Assembly: GCA_964560875.1 (NCBI GenBank)
Contig: CAZLMW010000026.1
Span: 12,519 to 76,518 of the forward strand
Direction: 5' to 3'
DNA length: 64,000 bases
Source: CAZLMW01 sp964560875
GTDB lineage: Bacteria; Myxococcota_A; UBA9042
Below the pieces are notes generated by a model that did no database searches, was not told the DNA's origin, and saw only the letters and a list, made by a program, of their open reading frames with translations. The position numbers and the translations under genes are program-made. Positions 34,175 to 43,276 of this stretch are shown here, in pieces; position 1 is the stretch's first letter; every line of letters starts with the position of its first letter.

Positions 34175-34887
34175 GCGCCGTCCTCCAAAGGCGCCTCGGG
34201 CGGACGCTTGAGTTCGAGGTTGGTCAGGTGCAGCAGCAGCTTGTACTTGTCGCCGTCGATGCGGCCCTCGAGAAAGCCCTGGTAAGGCGATCCGTTGTGC
34301 TGCAAAATCAGCGGCTTGCGCCCCTTGCTACCGCCGCCGAGGCGAACCATGACGCCGGCCTCGCTCAGCTCCTTGGCCATGCCGTACAGGTAGTCGTAGG
34401 TGAGGCCGTCGACGTGAAAAAGCTGCAGGCTCCTGCGAAAGGCGAAGCGTCGCACCGCCTCACCGACGGGAATTTGGCGGCCGGTCCAGCGCGCGGGGAG
34501 GTCGCTGTCAACGGTTGGCGGCACATCGACCGGTTCGCGGCGTTCCCGTTCCTCGCCGAGCGGGCCCGAGATGACCTCGATGACCTGCGGCGCGGCATAC
34601 AGGACCTCGCCAGCGCCGGACAGAAAGACCTGGTCGGTCGACCCCACCACGCGGCCGACGACCTCGACATCCACCTCGGGATCGCCGTCGCGGAGGGCCT
34701 CGCCGTATTCGTCCCCGAACCGCTCGACAAGCGCGTCGTTGAGGCCGTTTTCCCCCGCCGCGACGAAGCGTCGAAAGGTGACGTGCCCGTGGTCGAGCGC
34801 GAGTCGATGGGCGACGGGTGGCGGCGGGACCTTGACGGTGACGGTCGAGTCGCGGCCCGCGGAGTTGGTGACGTGCAGTTTGCGCAT
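34171..34887 (-). CDS. Unknown protein of the ligase-like operon
   Basis: 238 residues, no signal peptide or membrane helix. The N-terminus is beta-rich (HVTNSAGRDSTVTVKVPPPP). The middle contains VDVEVVGRVVGSTDQVFLSG and VLYAAPQVIEVISGPLGEER. The C-terminal half has RRFAFRRSLQLFHVDGLTYD and GGSKGRKPLILQHNGSPYQG, then FLEGRIDGDKYKLLLHLTNL. The basic GGGSKGRKP loop could contact nucleic acid. Its end overlaps the ligase-like gene start by four bases, so the two are made together, and it follows the 34933 gene by 45 bases. No ribosome site is obvious before its ATG. No family recognised; a partner or accessory subunit for the ligase is an inference from coupling alone. Confidence 0.6.
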   Translation of the reverse strand: MRKLHVTNSAGRDSTVTVKVPPPPVAHRLALDHGHVTFRRFVAAGENGLNDALVERFGDEYGEALRDGDPEVDVEVVGRVVGSTDQVFLSGAGEVLYAAPQVIEVISGPLGEERERREPVDVPPTVDSDLPARWTGRQIPVGEAVRRFAFRRSLQLFHVDGLTYDYLYGMAKELSEAGVMVRLGGGSKGRKPLILQHNGSPYQGFLEGRIDGDKYKLLLHLTNLELKRPPEAPLEDGA

Positions 34888-34932
34888 GGTTATGCCGCTG
34901 TGGGGTGAATGCTTCTTGTTTCCCGGAGTGCT

Positions 34933-35532
34933 CTAGAACATGTCGAAGTCGAGGTCGTCGTCGCCGTCGTCGTCGAACGTGTCGTGGATCTCCTGGTCGA
35001 GCGTCGCCCACTCGGTCTGAATCGGCCGGCCGATGAGCGCGAAGTAGCCGTTATCGTTGCCGACGAGGTAGCCGGTGTCGGGCTGGTAGTCGAACCGATA
35101 CTTGAACGGGAACTTGAACACGGAGCCGGCTTGCAGGGCTTGGGCGAGGGCGTCGTCGAGCTCTTCGGCGGTGAGCATGAACACCGAGCCGAGCTTCAAG
35201 CTGAGCACCTCGGCCGGGTCGACGGGCCCGTCCAACTCGTGTTCGACGCCGAGGGTCGAGGGGACGCGCTCCATGCGGTCATCGTTGGCGTCAAAGGCGA
35301 CGAGATCCCCGATCGCGAACTGGTTGGCCGCGTCGTCGAAGTAGGCTTGGGCGGTCATGCCGGAGCGGATCAGGAGGTCGCCGTCGGTCGTCAATTCGGC
35401 CCGCGCGCATTTTTCGCCGTCGGGATCGAGCGGGACACGGGCGCGTTTGCCGTAGAGCCGCTCGCGGGTCAGCTTGCGATGGTCAAAGCGCGACGTTGCG
35501 CCCTGGTAGGAAAGCACGATGGGCTTGGCCAT
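34933..35532 (-). CDS. Unknown acidic-tailed protein heading the ligase-like operon
   Basis: 199 residues, cytoplasmic by appearance. It starts MAKPIVLSYQGATSRFDHRK and is basic for the first 35 residues. It continues with beta-rich sequence (RAELTTDGDLLIRSGMTAQA, FAIGDLVAFDANDDRMERVP) and VLSLKLGSVFMLTAEELDDA, and ends in a very acidic tail (HDTFDDDGDDDLDFDMF). The tail looks like that of a chaperone, DNA mimic or C-terminal interaction peptide, such as those that dock on nucleic-acid-binding partners. The ATG at 35532 has GGAGG upstream; the frame is open further but implausible. It heads the operon with the 238-residue protein and the KxDG nucleotidyltransferase. Confidence 0.6.
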   Translation of the reverse strand: MAKPIVLSYQGATSRFDHRKLTRERLYGKRARVPLDPDGEKCARAELTTDGDLLIRSGMTAQAYFDDAANQFAIGDLVAFDANDDRMERVPSTLGVEHELDGPVDPAEVLSLKLGSVFMLTAEELDDALAQALQAGSVFKFPFKYRFDYQPDTGYLVGNDNGYFALIGRPIQTEWATLDQEIHDTFDDDGDDDLDFDMF

Positions 35533-35695
35533 GGGACACCTCCGGCCGGCGGCCATGGTACGCCAAGTGCCGTCGATTCGAAGTTCTTGGCGAGCTCGTT
35601 TCCCGGTCCCCGACCCGCGCTTGCATGAACTGTGCTTGATGCGACACCGAGGCCGTTGTTTCATGCCCTCAACGACAAATAACGAGAGGTACAAG

Positions 35696-36178
35696 ATGGC
35701 GCGCAAACTCGCGGAACGACCGACCCCAACAGGCCTGACGCGGCTGTTTCTCCGCCTGCCGATCTGGCTGTACCGCATGGGGCTGGGCTGGTTGCTCGGC
35801 GGGCGTTTCCTGCTGCTGATGCACACCGGCGCCAAGTCCGGCCTGCCACGGAAGACCGTGCTCGAGGTCGTGCGCCACGATCCGGCGGCGAAGACATGGC
35901 ACCTCGCCGCGGGGTTTGGCGCGAAGTCGCATTGGTACAAGAACCTCGCCAAGACCCCGGGGTGCGCGCTCCAGGTCGGCAGCAAACGCTACGACGCGAC
36001 CGCGCATCTCGCCGATGACGAAGAGGGCGGCGAGATCATGGTCGACTATGCGCGGCGCAATCCGAAGGCGGCGCGGGCCCTGATGAGGTTTTGCGGGTAC
36101 GAGGTTGACGGCAGCGAAGAGGACTTCCGGCACGTGGCACAGCTCGGGCTCAAGTTCGTTGTGCTGCGAGCGACGTAA
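35696..36178 (+). CDS. Nitroreductase/deazaflavin (F420)-dependent reductase family protein (DDN-like)
   Basis: 160 residues. LTRLFLRLPIWLYRMGLGWL then LLLMHTGAKSGLPRKTVLEV and HLAAGFGAKSHWYKNLAKTP are the hallmarks of the split beta-barrel Ddn family: hydrophobic N-terminal helix, TxGRxSGxxR-like turn, and WYxNLxxxP. Known members use reduced F420 to reduce quinones or nitroimidazoles. Most myxobacterial members are uncharacterised, and cofactor use cannot be read here. The ATG at 35696 has AGAGG upstream. Single gene, divergent from the ligase-like operon. Confidence 0.82.
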   Translation: MARKLAERPTPTGLTRLFLRLPIWLYRMGLGWLLGGRFLLLMHTGAKSGLPRKTVLEVVRHDPAAKTWHLAAGFGAKSHWYKNLAKTPGCALQVGSKRYDATAHLADDEEGGEIMVDYARRNPKAARALMRFCGYEVDGSEEDFRHVAQLGLKFVVLRAT

Positions 36179-36374
36179 ACTGGTCCCCGTCAGGCGAGCA
36201 GCGAACCGTCGGAAAGAGCGGTGCGGGGCCGTGTTCGGCGCGGCGAATTCGCAAGCGAAGGGTGCGCAGCAGGCGATCGGTGTCCATTCCAGCTCCTTTG
36301 CAACGGACGCGTGTGGCGGCTATCGTCCGCGACCCCGCTCTACCCTACCCTCCCTCCGTAGAAGGAGTCCCACG

Positions 36375-37193
36375 ATGGCCAACCCCCTGCGTGAAAAGGT
36401 CGAAGCGACCTTCGCGGACCGCACCCTGCTTGCCAGCCGCGACCACGCCGAAGCGGTGATGGACGTCATCGATCGGCTCGACCGCGGCACGCTGCGAGTC
36501 GCGAGCAAAACCGACGACGGGTGGGTGGTCTACGCGTGGGTCAAGCAAGCCATCCTGCTGTACTTCGGCATGCGCCGCATGAAGGTGCACGAGGTGGGCC
36601 CGTTCGAGTACCACGACAAGATCCCGCTCAAGAAAGGTTTGGCCGCGCAAGGCGTCCGCGTTGTTCCACCCGGCGTCGCCCGCTATGGCAGCCACCTCGA
36701 GAAGGGCGCGATCCTGATGCCCGGCTACGTCAACATCGGCGCCCGTGTCGGGGAAGGCACGATGGTCGACACCTGGGCGACCGTGGGTTCCTGCGCGCAG
36801 ATCGGCAAACGCGTGCACCTCTCGGGCGGCGTCGGAATCGGCGGCGTTCTCGAGCCGCCCGGAGCCAAGCCGGTCATCGTCGAAGATGGCGCGTTCATCG
36901 GCTCCCGCGCGGTTGTTGTCGAAGGCATGCACATCGGCGAGCGCGCGGTCATCGGCGCCAACGTCGTGCTGACCGCGTCCACCCGCATTATCGACGTGAC
37001 CGGATCAACGCCCATGGAACACAAGGGCCATGTACCCGCCAACTCCGTGGTAATCCCCGGCGTTCGAACAAAGTCGTTCCCCGCAGGTGACTTCGGCGTA
37101 CCCTGTGCCCTCATCATCGGTGAGCGCAAGCCCACCACGGACCTGAAGACGTCGCTCAATGAGGTGCTTCGAGGTGGTGATATCCAGGTGTAG
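36375..37193 (+). CDS. dapD: 2,3,4,5-tetrahydropyridine-2,6-dicarboxylate N-succinyltransferase
   Basis: 272 residues, the usual DapD length. The N-terminal helical domain ends near 105. It is followed by the left-handed beta helix with the highly diagnostic GEGTMVDTWATVGSCAQIGK and VHLSGGVGIGGVLEPPGAKP, then VIVEDGAFIGSRAVVVEG and VPANSVVIPGVR. It transfers succinyl from succinyl-CoA to tetrahydrodipicolinate in lysine/diaminopimelate synthesis in the cytoplasm. The ATG at 36375 has AGGAG upstream; the open frame extends to 36105. No other lysine gene is in the window. The lipoprotein gene at 37210 follows after 16 bases, an odd operon partner for a housekeeping enzyme. Confidence 0.96.
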   Translation: MANPLREKVEATFADRTLLASRDHAEAVMDVIDRLDRGTLRVASKTDDGWVVYAWVKQAILLYFGMRRMKVHEVGPFEYHDKIPLKKGLAAQGVRVVPPGVARYGSHLEKGAILMPGYVNIGARVGEGTMVDTWATVGSCAQIGKRVHLSGGVGIGGVLEPPGAKPVIVEDGAFIGSRAVVVEGMHIGERAVIGANVVLTASTRIIDVTGSTPMEHKGHVPANSVVIPGVRTKSFPAGDFGVPCALIIGERKPTTDLKTSLNEVLRGGDIQV

Positions 37194-37209
37194 CCGCGAG
37201 CCGGGAGTC

Positions 37210-40200
37210 GTGCGCCTGCCGGGAACAATACGTCTGCTCGCTGCGCTTCTCTTCGCCGTGATGGCGGTGGCGTGTACCCGTGAGTTGGCACCCGACAGCA
37301 TCTTCCCCGACGACAGCAGCGGACCCGTCGACGTCGCATCCAACACGTCGGACACCGCCGGTCGATCCGCGCCCGACACAAGCCCACAGGACGCCACGCC
37401 ACCGTGTGTCAAGGCCGACTGCGACGACGGCAACCCGTGCACGGCCGATGACTGCGGCGTCGACAACAGCTGCAAACACACGACGGCGGCGAACGGCTTT
37501 GACTGTTCGGCGGGCGACCCGTGTACGACGTCCAACGTGTGCGAATCGGGCGTATGCACCGCGGGGACACCGAAGCTTTTTGTGCGACCCGTCGGCGAAA
37601 AGGGCCTCACCGAGTATTTCGCCAACGTGAAGGTGCTGCCCGGCGGCGACTACCTGACATGCGGCCGCCAGGGATGGCCCGAGGGCGCGTGGATCGCGCG
37701 CTGGAATGCACAGGGAAAGGCGGTGTGGAAACGCCACTACAAGAGCGCGACGACGGCTGAAAACGGCCGCGCGATCGCGCTGATGGCCGATGCAACCGCC
37801 GTCATCGTCGGCAACAACAAGACCAGCGCGCTGCTGCTTCACCACACGGTCGATGGCAAGCTTCTCGCCTCGAAGACGTACAAGCCGTCCGACGGCACCG
37901 CCGAGTTCTACGATTGCGCGGTCGCCGGCAGCAAGGAGGTCTTCGCGGTCGGGGTGGTCGAGGCCAAGACCGACTACGCATGGATGATGCGCGTTGCGGC
38001 GAACGGCCAGGTCGCGTGGCAGCAGCGGCTGTCATCGAGCAAGGATGACGACCGGATTCGCGGCGTCGTGCGGCTCGCATCGGGCGATGTGTTCGCGGTC
38101 GGTTATGGACACCCTGTCGGCAAAAAAGATATCGCGGCGACGGCCTATCGGGTGCGTCCCGGCGGGCAATCGAAGTGGCGCAAGCGGTACGTCTCGGCCG
38201 CCAACTCCTGGTACGACGTCGATCTCAGCAAGAAGGGGCAGCTGGTCGCGGTGGGAGCCCGCGCGCCCGGTGACGGGCCCAAGGCGGGCGCATGGGGGCT
38301 GGATGAACATGGACGCGTGCTCTGGGAGACGCCGGTCGGCAGCCTCGATTCCGCGATGCTCAACGAGGTCCTCGCGCTTGCGGACGGAAACTTCGCGGCG
38401 ACGGGCGGATCGCAGCCCGTCGACGGCAAGGAACGCCAACCATTCGTCGCGCGTTTCGCCGCGGGTGGGCGGCTCTTGTCGGCGCGGCATGTGCTCGAGG
38501 CGGGATTGACGAAGGGCTGGGGCTGGGGGCTCGACGCGCACGTCGATGCCACGCTGGTCATCGCCGGCTCGGCCGTGTTCAAAGGTGGCGGCGACGGGAT
38601 GATGGCGCGGGTCGACGCCTGGGGACATTCCGATTGTGCGACGACCGGGGTGTGCTTTTCGCGCAAGGCAGGCTCCTGCGACGACGGCAAGCCGTGCACA
38701 CACAACCGCTGTTCAGGCGGCTCCTGCACGCATCCACCGCGGCAAGAAGGTGACGCCTGCGTGGCGGGTTCGGCCTGCCAGGGCCACGGTCTTTGCAAGG
38801 GCGGCTCATGCGACGGGGCGGCCGATCGGATGCACACGCGCAACTTCGGCGCGGCCGAGGGAGCTGCTTTTTACGGCCTCGCGGCGGCGCCCGGCAGCGG
38901 CGCAATCGCCGTCGGCGTGGTGGATTCGGACAGCGCCGCCGATGGCTTCGTCGCCGTCCAGGACCGACGCGGCAAGGCGATATGGTCGTGGCAGAGCAAA
39001 CATCCCGGTGGCGACCAGCTGCAGGACATCGCGTGGACACGCGACGGCCGATTCGTGGCGTGCGGCAGCGCGACGGTCGGCAAGGACATGCGCGGCTGGC
39101 TCGTGGATGGCGCGATCGGCGTTTCGCCGGCGCAATGGACGGCGACCATCCCCGCCAGTCGGTTCGACGCCTGCGCCGCGCTTGCCGCTGGCGGCGTCAT
39201 CGCAATCGGATCGGCCGCTGGTCAGGGCGGTGGGCAGAACACCCAGGCACCGCTGGCCGTGCATCGACTCGGGACGGGGGCAGCGTGGTCGGTCGTCTTG
39301 CCGGCCTCGGTCAGCACCACCGGCTGGGACGTTGTCGCCCGACATGACGACGCCGTTTGGGTCGGGATCGCGCGCAGCGAGGCGGCCGGTTCGGAGCGGA
39401 CCGTGGTTGGCGCAATCAACGCATCGGGCAATCCGACCTGGTTTCACACCCTGCCTTCCAAACAAGCCGAGACCGGTCGCGCCATCGCAGCGGTGAGCAA
39501 CGGCAGGCTCATCGTTGCAGGGGCGGTCGTGGACGGCGTGAGCAAGGCGATCCGCGGGCAGCTCATCGGGCTCTCCGCGCTGGGCGACGTCACGTGGCGC
39601 AAACAGGTCGCCCCGGGTTCGGCGCTGCGATTGGTCTGCATTGCGGCGGCGCAGGACGGCACGTGGTGGGCGACGGGACAGCGCCTCGACACGGGCGGCG
39701 CACGCCTGTTCCGGGTCGACGGGGCCGGATTTGTGGTGGCAGATGCGAGCCCGAAAGCGACCGAAATCAGCACGGTCGCCGCTGCGGCGGTCGACGATAG
39801 CGCGCGGATCATGGTGGCAGGGCAGCGCGGTACGAAACCGACCGCTGCCGTCATTCGGACGCTCGGCCCGTTCGGATTCCCCTCCTGCAAGGCCGCAGGA
39901 ACGTGTGCGCCGGCGAACATCACATCGTGCAGCGACGCCAACCCGTGCACGGCGGATCATTGCGTCGCATCGAAGGGCTGCAGTCACCCGGCTCTGCCCG
40001 ATGGATCTCCGTGTGGCGCGACCAAGGCTTGTGCGGCGGGCTCGTGCGTATCGTCGCTGGGAACCAAGGCGCAACCTGCGGTCAGCTGCAAAGCGCTCGC
40101 GGACGCTGGGGTCGGGGATGGCGTCGGTGAGTTCTGGATCGACCCCGACGGGACGGGCCCGCTCAAGCCCAAGTCCGTGACCTGCGATCTCGACACGGAC

Positions 40201-40845
40201 GGCGGTGGATGGACCCGTGTGCACAAGATGCTCGAGCACTACAAGAGTTGGTGCATGGGCTCGTGGCAGATCATCTGGCTGCAAAACTCCAAGACGGGCA
40301 CCAAACATCCGGCCTGCGGCATCAGCGGTAAGAAGGGCTGCTCGCCAAAGTCGTTTTCCAACCACGGCGTGCCCTACAGCGAGGTCCGCGGCAGCATCGT
40401 GGGCATGATGGGCGGCGCACCGGACGGCTTTGGTCCGACGGGCGACATCGACAACGTGTACGTCGACGGCATCTCGATCACCGCCGGCAAACCGCGGGTG
40501 CACATCTGGACGTACGCGATGGGGGCAACGCAGTCCGGCTCCTACAGCTCGAGCAACTGCCCATGCGCGGCGAAGAAGGGGCCCTCTCCGCCATCATTTG
40601 TTGGCGACCATTGGTCCTGTGACGCCGCCTGGAAGACCACGCCGTCGAGCGGATGGGCGCTCTTTCCAACGCTCTTCAACACGCCCGCCAACTGCGACAC
40701 GGCCAACACCTGCTGCGCGCGCCCGGGAATGCCGACGTTTCAGCGGAGTCTCGGCAAGACCATCAACGAGCCAATCGATGTGCGACTGTGCGCCGACAAC
40801 GGGGAACGCATCGCCATGCGGCAGCTGGAAATCTGGGTGAGATGA
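37210..40845 (+). CDS. Giant lipoprotein: Cys-rich units, beta-propellers and fibrinogen-like C-terminus
   Basis: 1211 residues from a GTG. The lipobox is FAVMAVAC, Cys 22. A first Cys-rich segment at about 68-125 (CDDGNPCTADDC) leads into a propeller-like region, about 125-490 (GDYLTCGRQGWPEGAWIARW). Second and third Cys segments lie at about 490-545 and 900-955, flanking a second propeller. The end, about 960-1211, is fibrinogen-like: SCKALADAGVGDGVGEFWID, then VTCDLDTDGGGWTRVHKM, and finally AMRQLEIWVR. It combines the modules seen separately at 9383 and 14226. Its stop overlaps the next kinase ATG (ATGA), tying a surface lipoprotein to a signalling cassette. An upstream ATG at 37159 lies inside dapD and is less likely. 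Confidence 0.84.
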   Translation: MRLPGTIRLLAALLFAVMAVACTRELAPDSIFPDDSSGPVDVASNTSDTAGRSAPDTSPQDATPPCVKADCDDGNPCTADDCGVDNSCKHTTAANGFDCSAGDPCTTSNVCESGVCTAGTPKLFVRPVGEKGLTEYFANVKVLPGGDYLTCGRQGWPEGAWIARWNAQGKAVWKRHYKSATTAENGRAIALMADATAVIVGNNKTSALLLHHTVDGKLLASKTYKPSDGTAEFYDCAVAGSKEVFAVGVVEAKTDYAWMMRVAANGQVAWQQRLSSSKDDDRIRGVVRLASGDVFAVGYGHPVGKKDIAATAYRVRPGGQSKWRKRYVSAANSWYDVDLSKKGQLVAVGARAPGDGPKAGAWGLDEHGRVLWETPVGSLDSAMLNEVLALADGNFAATGGSQPVDGKERQPFVARFAAGGRLLSARHVLEAGLTKGWGWGLDAHVDATLVIAGSAVFKGGGDGMMARVDAWGHSDCATTGVCFSRKAGSCDDGKPCTHNRCSGGSCTHPPRQEGDACVAGSACQGHGLCKGGSCDGAADRMHTRNFGAAEGAAFYGLAAAPGSGAIAVGVVDSDSAADGFVAVQDRRGKAIWSWQSKHPGGDQLQDIAWTRDGRFVACGSATVGKDMRGWLVDGAIGVSPAQWTATIPASRFDACAALAAGGVIAIGSAAGQGGGQNTQAPLAVHRLGTGAAWSVVLPASVSTTGWDVVARHDDAVWVGIARSEAAGSERTVVGAINASGNPTWFHTLPSKQAETGRAIAAVSNGRLIVAGAVVDGVSKAIRGQLIGLSALGDVTWRKQVAPGSALRLVCIAAAQDGTWWATGQRLDTGGARLFRVDGAGFVVADASPKATEISTVAAAAVDDSARIMVAGQRGTKPTAAVIRTLGPFGFPSCKAAGTCAPANITSCSDANPCTADHCVASKGCSHPALPDGSPCGATKACAAGSCVSSLGTKAQPAVSCKALADAGVGDGVGEFWIDPDGTGPLKPKSVTCDLDTDGGGWTRVHKMLEHYKSWCMGSWQIIWLQNSKTGTKHPACGISGKKGCSPKSFSNHGVPYSEVRGSIVGMMGGAPDGFGPTGDIDNVYVDGISITAGKPRVHIWTYAMGATQSGSYSSSNCPCAAKKGPSPPSFVGDHWSCDAAWKTTPSSGWALFPTLFNTPANCDTANTCCARPGMPTFQRSLGKTINEPIDVRLCADNGERIAMRQLEIWVR

Positions 40846-42482
40846 CGGCGCCCGTACTTCCGGACGCCGATACGCTCGACGCCCCGCTCGATGCGGTCGC
40901 CGGCAGCCGCTATTGCCCGACCTGTCACACGGTCACGGACGACGATGTCTGTCCGGCCGACAACACGCCGACGCAGGTTCGAGACGTGCTCGTCCCGGCC
41001 GGCCCCGTAGTCCGTGTCGCCGATGTCATCGCAGGCCGGTACCGCATCACCGAAGCGGCGGGTTCGGGCGGATTCGGGGCGGTGTATGCAGCGGAAAACC
41101 TCGCGACCGGCCAGCGCGTCGCCGTCAAGATGCTGCGTGCCGAAGACGACCCGATCGCTGCGCGCCGTTTCCGCCGAGAAGCGGAGGTGACGGCCCGCCT
41201 GCAGCACCCCAACACAGTGCGCGTGTTCGATGTCGGTGAAGAACCGGGCGGTGCGTTGTGGCTGGCGATGGAATGGTTGGCTGGCCAGACGCTCGACGCC
41301 TACCTGGCGGGGCTGCTCGAGTCCGGCGGGGTGATGGCTGCCGACGAGGCGCTCACAATCGCTGTACCCATCCTCGGCAGCTTGCGGGAAGCCCACGCCC
41401 ACGGCCTGGTGCACCGTGACCTGAAGCCGAGCAATGTGATGCTGGTCGACGTGCACGGGCAGCGGCACGTAAAGGTCGTTGATTTCGGCATCGCACAGGT
41501 CGCCGACTCGTCCCTCACAGGGAGCGACACGGCGCTGGGAACGCCGGCGTACATGAGCCCGGAGCAATGCCTCGGCGCCACCATCGACGGGCGCGCCGAC
41601 CTGTACGCGCTCGGATGCGTGCTCTTTCGTTGCGTGACCGGACAGCCACCACACCACGCGCGCAATCCGATGCACGCGATGTACCGGCAGATCCACGGCG
41701 CGACCCCCGACGTGCGCAGCTTCGGACCGACGCCTGTGAACGACAGATTTGCCGCGATCGTCACGTGCGCGCTTCAGAAGGACGCGCGCCACCGCTACCC
41801 GGATGCGGATGCGATGCTGGCGGATGTTGCCGCGGTTCTCGATGGCCTCGATGCCAGCGAATGGGCCGCCGCCGCGCTCGCCCGCCTGGACAACGACCGG
41901 GTGACGACGTGGTCCGAACCGCTGGACGACGAAGCGACCGAGCCCGGCTTGGCCGTCGGAGGCGCGCGCACAACGAGCCCGCCTATGCCTGGCGGGTCGA
42001 AAGGGATTGTCGCCCCCGGTACAGAGAACCCGCCGCCGCCGAAACGCTCCGCGCGCGCAGCCGCGATTGGAGCGGTGCTTGTCCTTGTGGGAGGCGTTGG
42101 GGCGGTTCTGTGGTCGAGCCAGGCGCCAAGTGCCGACGACTCACACCCCGCGCCGGCGCCAATTCTGGGCCCGGACGTAGCCGCGTCCGCCGCCGCAGCG
42201 ACGCCTCTGGCCGCCATGGGCGGGGGCACCCACGACGCCGTGGCCAAGGCCGCGAGGGCGGTGACTCCGACGGACGACGAGCCCGGGCCCGACAGCGATG
42301 CAGCCGACAAGGTGGATGCCGGCCGGATGACGAACCGGCCGGCCAGCGACTTGCCCCCGAAGGCGGAGATGCCGCACAGTCGACGCCATGACCGTGCAAA
42401 GGTGCAGCGCAAACGGCCGTCGCGACGCGGCAACAAGGCAGCACGGATGCGGCGTAAGGCCCGCAGCCTCCTACCGGACTGA
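40842..42482 (+). CDS. Hanks-type Ser/Thr protein kinase, membrane-anchored
   Basis: 546 residues. CPTCHTVTDDDVCPADN near 25-42 is a zinc-ribbon-like N-terminal motif. Kinase domain, about 63-335: P-loop GSGGFGAVYAAE, VAVKML (Lys), VHRDLKPSNVML, VVDFGIAQV, GTPAYMSPEQ. All catalytic residues are present. A membrane helix (AAIGAVLVLVGGVGAVLW) lies near 410. The C-terminus is Ala/Pro-rich then strongly basic. It starts within the stop of the upstream lipoprotein gene and is followed by a TPR protein and a sigma-54 activator, a common myxobacterial order. Presumably it senses through its periplasmic tail and phosphorylates the downstream FHA-like regulator or other targets; that is inference. Confidence 0.92.
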   Translation: MTAPVLPDADTLDAPLDAVAGSRYCPTCHTVTDDDVCPADNTPTQVRDVLVPAGPVVRVADVIAGRYRITEAAGSGGFGAVYAAENLATGQRVAVKMLRAEDDPIAARRFRREAEVTARLQHPNTVRVFDVGEEPGGALWLAMEWLAGQTLDAYLAGLLESGGVMAADEALTIAVPILGSLREAHAHGLVHRDLKPSNVMLVDVHGQRHVKVVDFGIAQVADSSLTGSDTALGTPAYMSPEQCLGATIDGRADLYALGCVLFRCVTGQPPHHARNPMHAMYRQIHGATPDVRSFGPTPVNDRFAAIVTCALQKDARHRYPDADAMLADVAAVLDGLDASEWAAAALARLDNDRVTTWSEPLDDEATEPGLAVGGARTTSPPMPGGSKGIVAPGTENPPPPKRSARAAAIGAVLVLVGGVGAVLWSSQAPSADDSHPAPAPILGPDVAASAAAATPLAAMGGGTHDAVAKAARAVTPTDDEPGPDSDAADKVDAGRMTNRPASDLPPKAEMPHSRRHDRAKVQRKRPSRRGNKAARMRRKARSLLPD

Positions 42483-42510
42483 GCGCCACTGTCGCCGCGG
42501 GCGAACGTTC

Positions 42511-43276
42511 TTGGCCGCGCTCCTGATGCTTGTCATCGGGTTGCCGCTACCAGCGTCGGCCGGTAACAAATCGCGACGTCGCGGCGAACGCGAGGCGCTC
42601 GTGGTCGCCAAGCAAGCGCTGGCCTACTTCCTGTCGGGCAAATACGCGATCGCGGCCGAGCTCTACCGACGCGCGCACGAGCTCGCGCCGCACCTGGGCG
42701 AATATCGGTACGGGGCCGGACGGGCAGCGCACAAAGCCGGCCGGTTCGACGCCGCCGAGAAGGACTACGTGGCCGTGATCGAGGCGACCGCCGCGGATGA
42801 CCCGCTGCGCATCAAGACGCGCCATCGCCTGGCCGAGNNNNNNNNNNNNNNNNNNNNNNNNNNNNNNNNNNNNNNNNNNNNNNNNNNNNNNNNNNNNNNN
42901 NNNNNNNNNNNNNNNNNNNNNNNNNNNNNNNNNNNNNCCGGCCGAGCTCGGGGTGCGCCGAATCGTCGCCATTGCCGGACTCTCGGCGGGGCTCGTCGCG
43001 GTGCTGGGCGGCGGCGTGGTGGGGGCGACCGCAATGGCCGACCAGGTTGATCTCGACGCGGCGCTTGACCGGCGGGACGCCAACGACCAGGTGATCGGCA
43101 TGGACAAGACGACAGCGCACGCGCAGCAGACGTCGATCAACGAACGCGTGGTCGCGGCTTGGGTTCTGGCCGGGGTCGGCGCCGCCGCGATCGGGGCAGC
43201 AGCATACGCGTTGTGGCGGCCCACAGACGAACCGGACGTGGCGTTGTACGGCACGTCTCTCGCGGTGCGGTTCTGA
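42511..43276 (+). CDS. TPR-repeat membrane protein, interrupted by a scaffold gap
   Basis: Before the gap: a signal or anchor (LAALLMLVIGLPLPASAGNK), then TPR-like helices (AKQALAYFLSGKYAIAAELY RRA, then YGAGRAAHKAGRFDAAEKDY). After the gap: a membrane helix (VAIAGLSAGLVAVLGGGVVG), a short helical segment, a second helix (WVLAGVGAAAIGAAAYALW) and the end VALYGTSLAVRF. The two parts are in different frames across the 100 N, as expected if the gap length is arbitrary, so I treat them as one gene. The start may be the TTG at 42511 or the ATG at 42526. It lies between the kinase and the sigma-54 gene; the latter overlaps its stop by one base. Confidence 0.7.
42838..42937. other. Scaffold gap (100 N)
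   Basis: Exactly 100 N inside the TPR-protein gene; conventional gap size, true length unknown. Confidence 0.98.
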
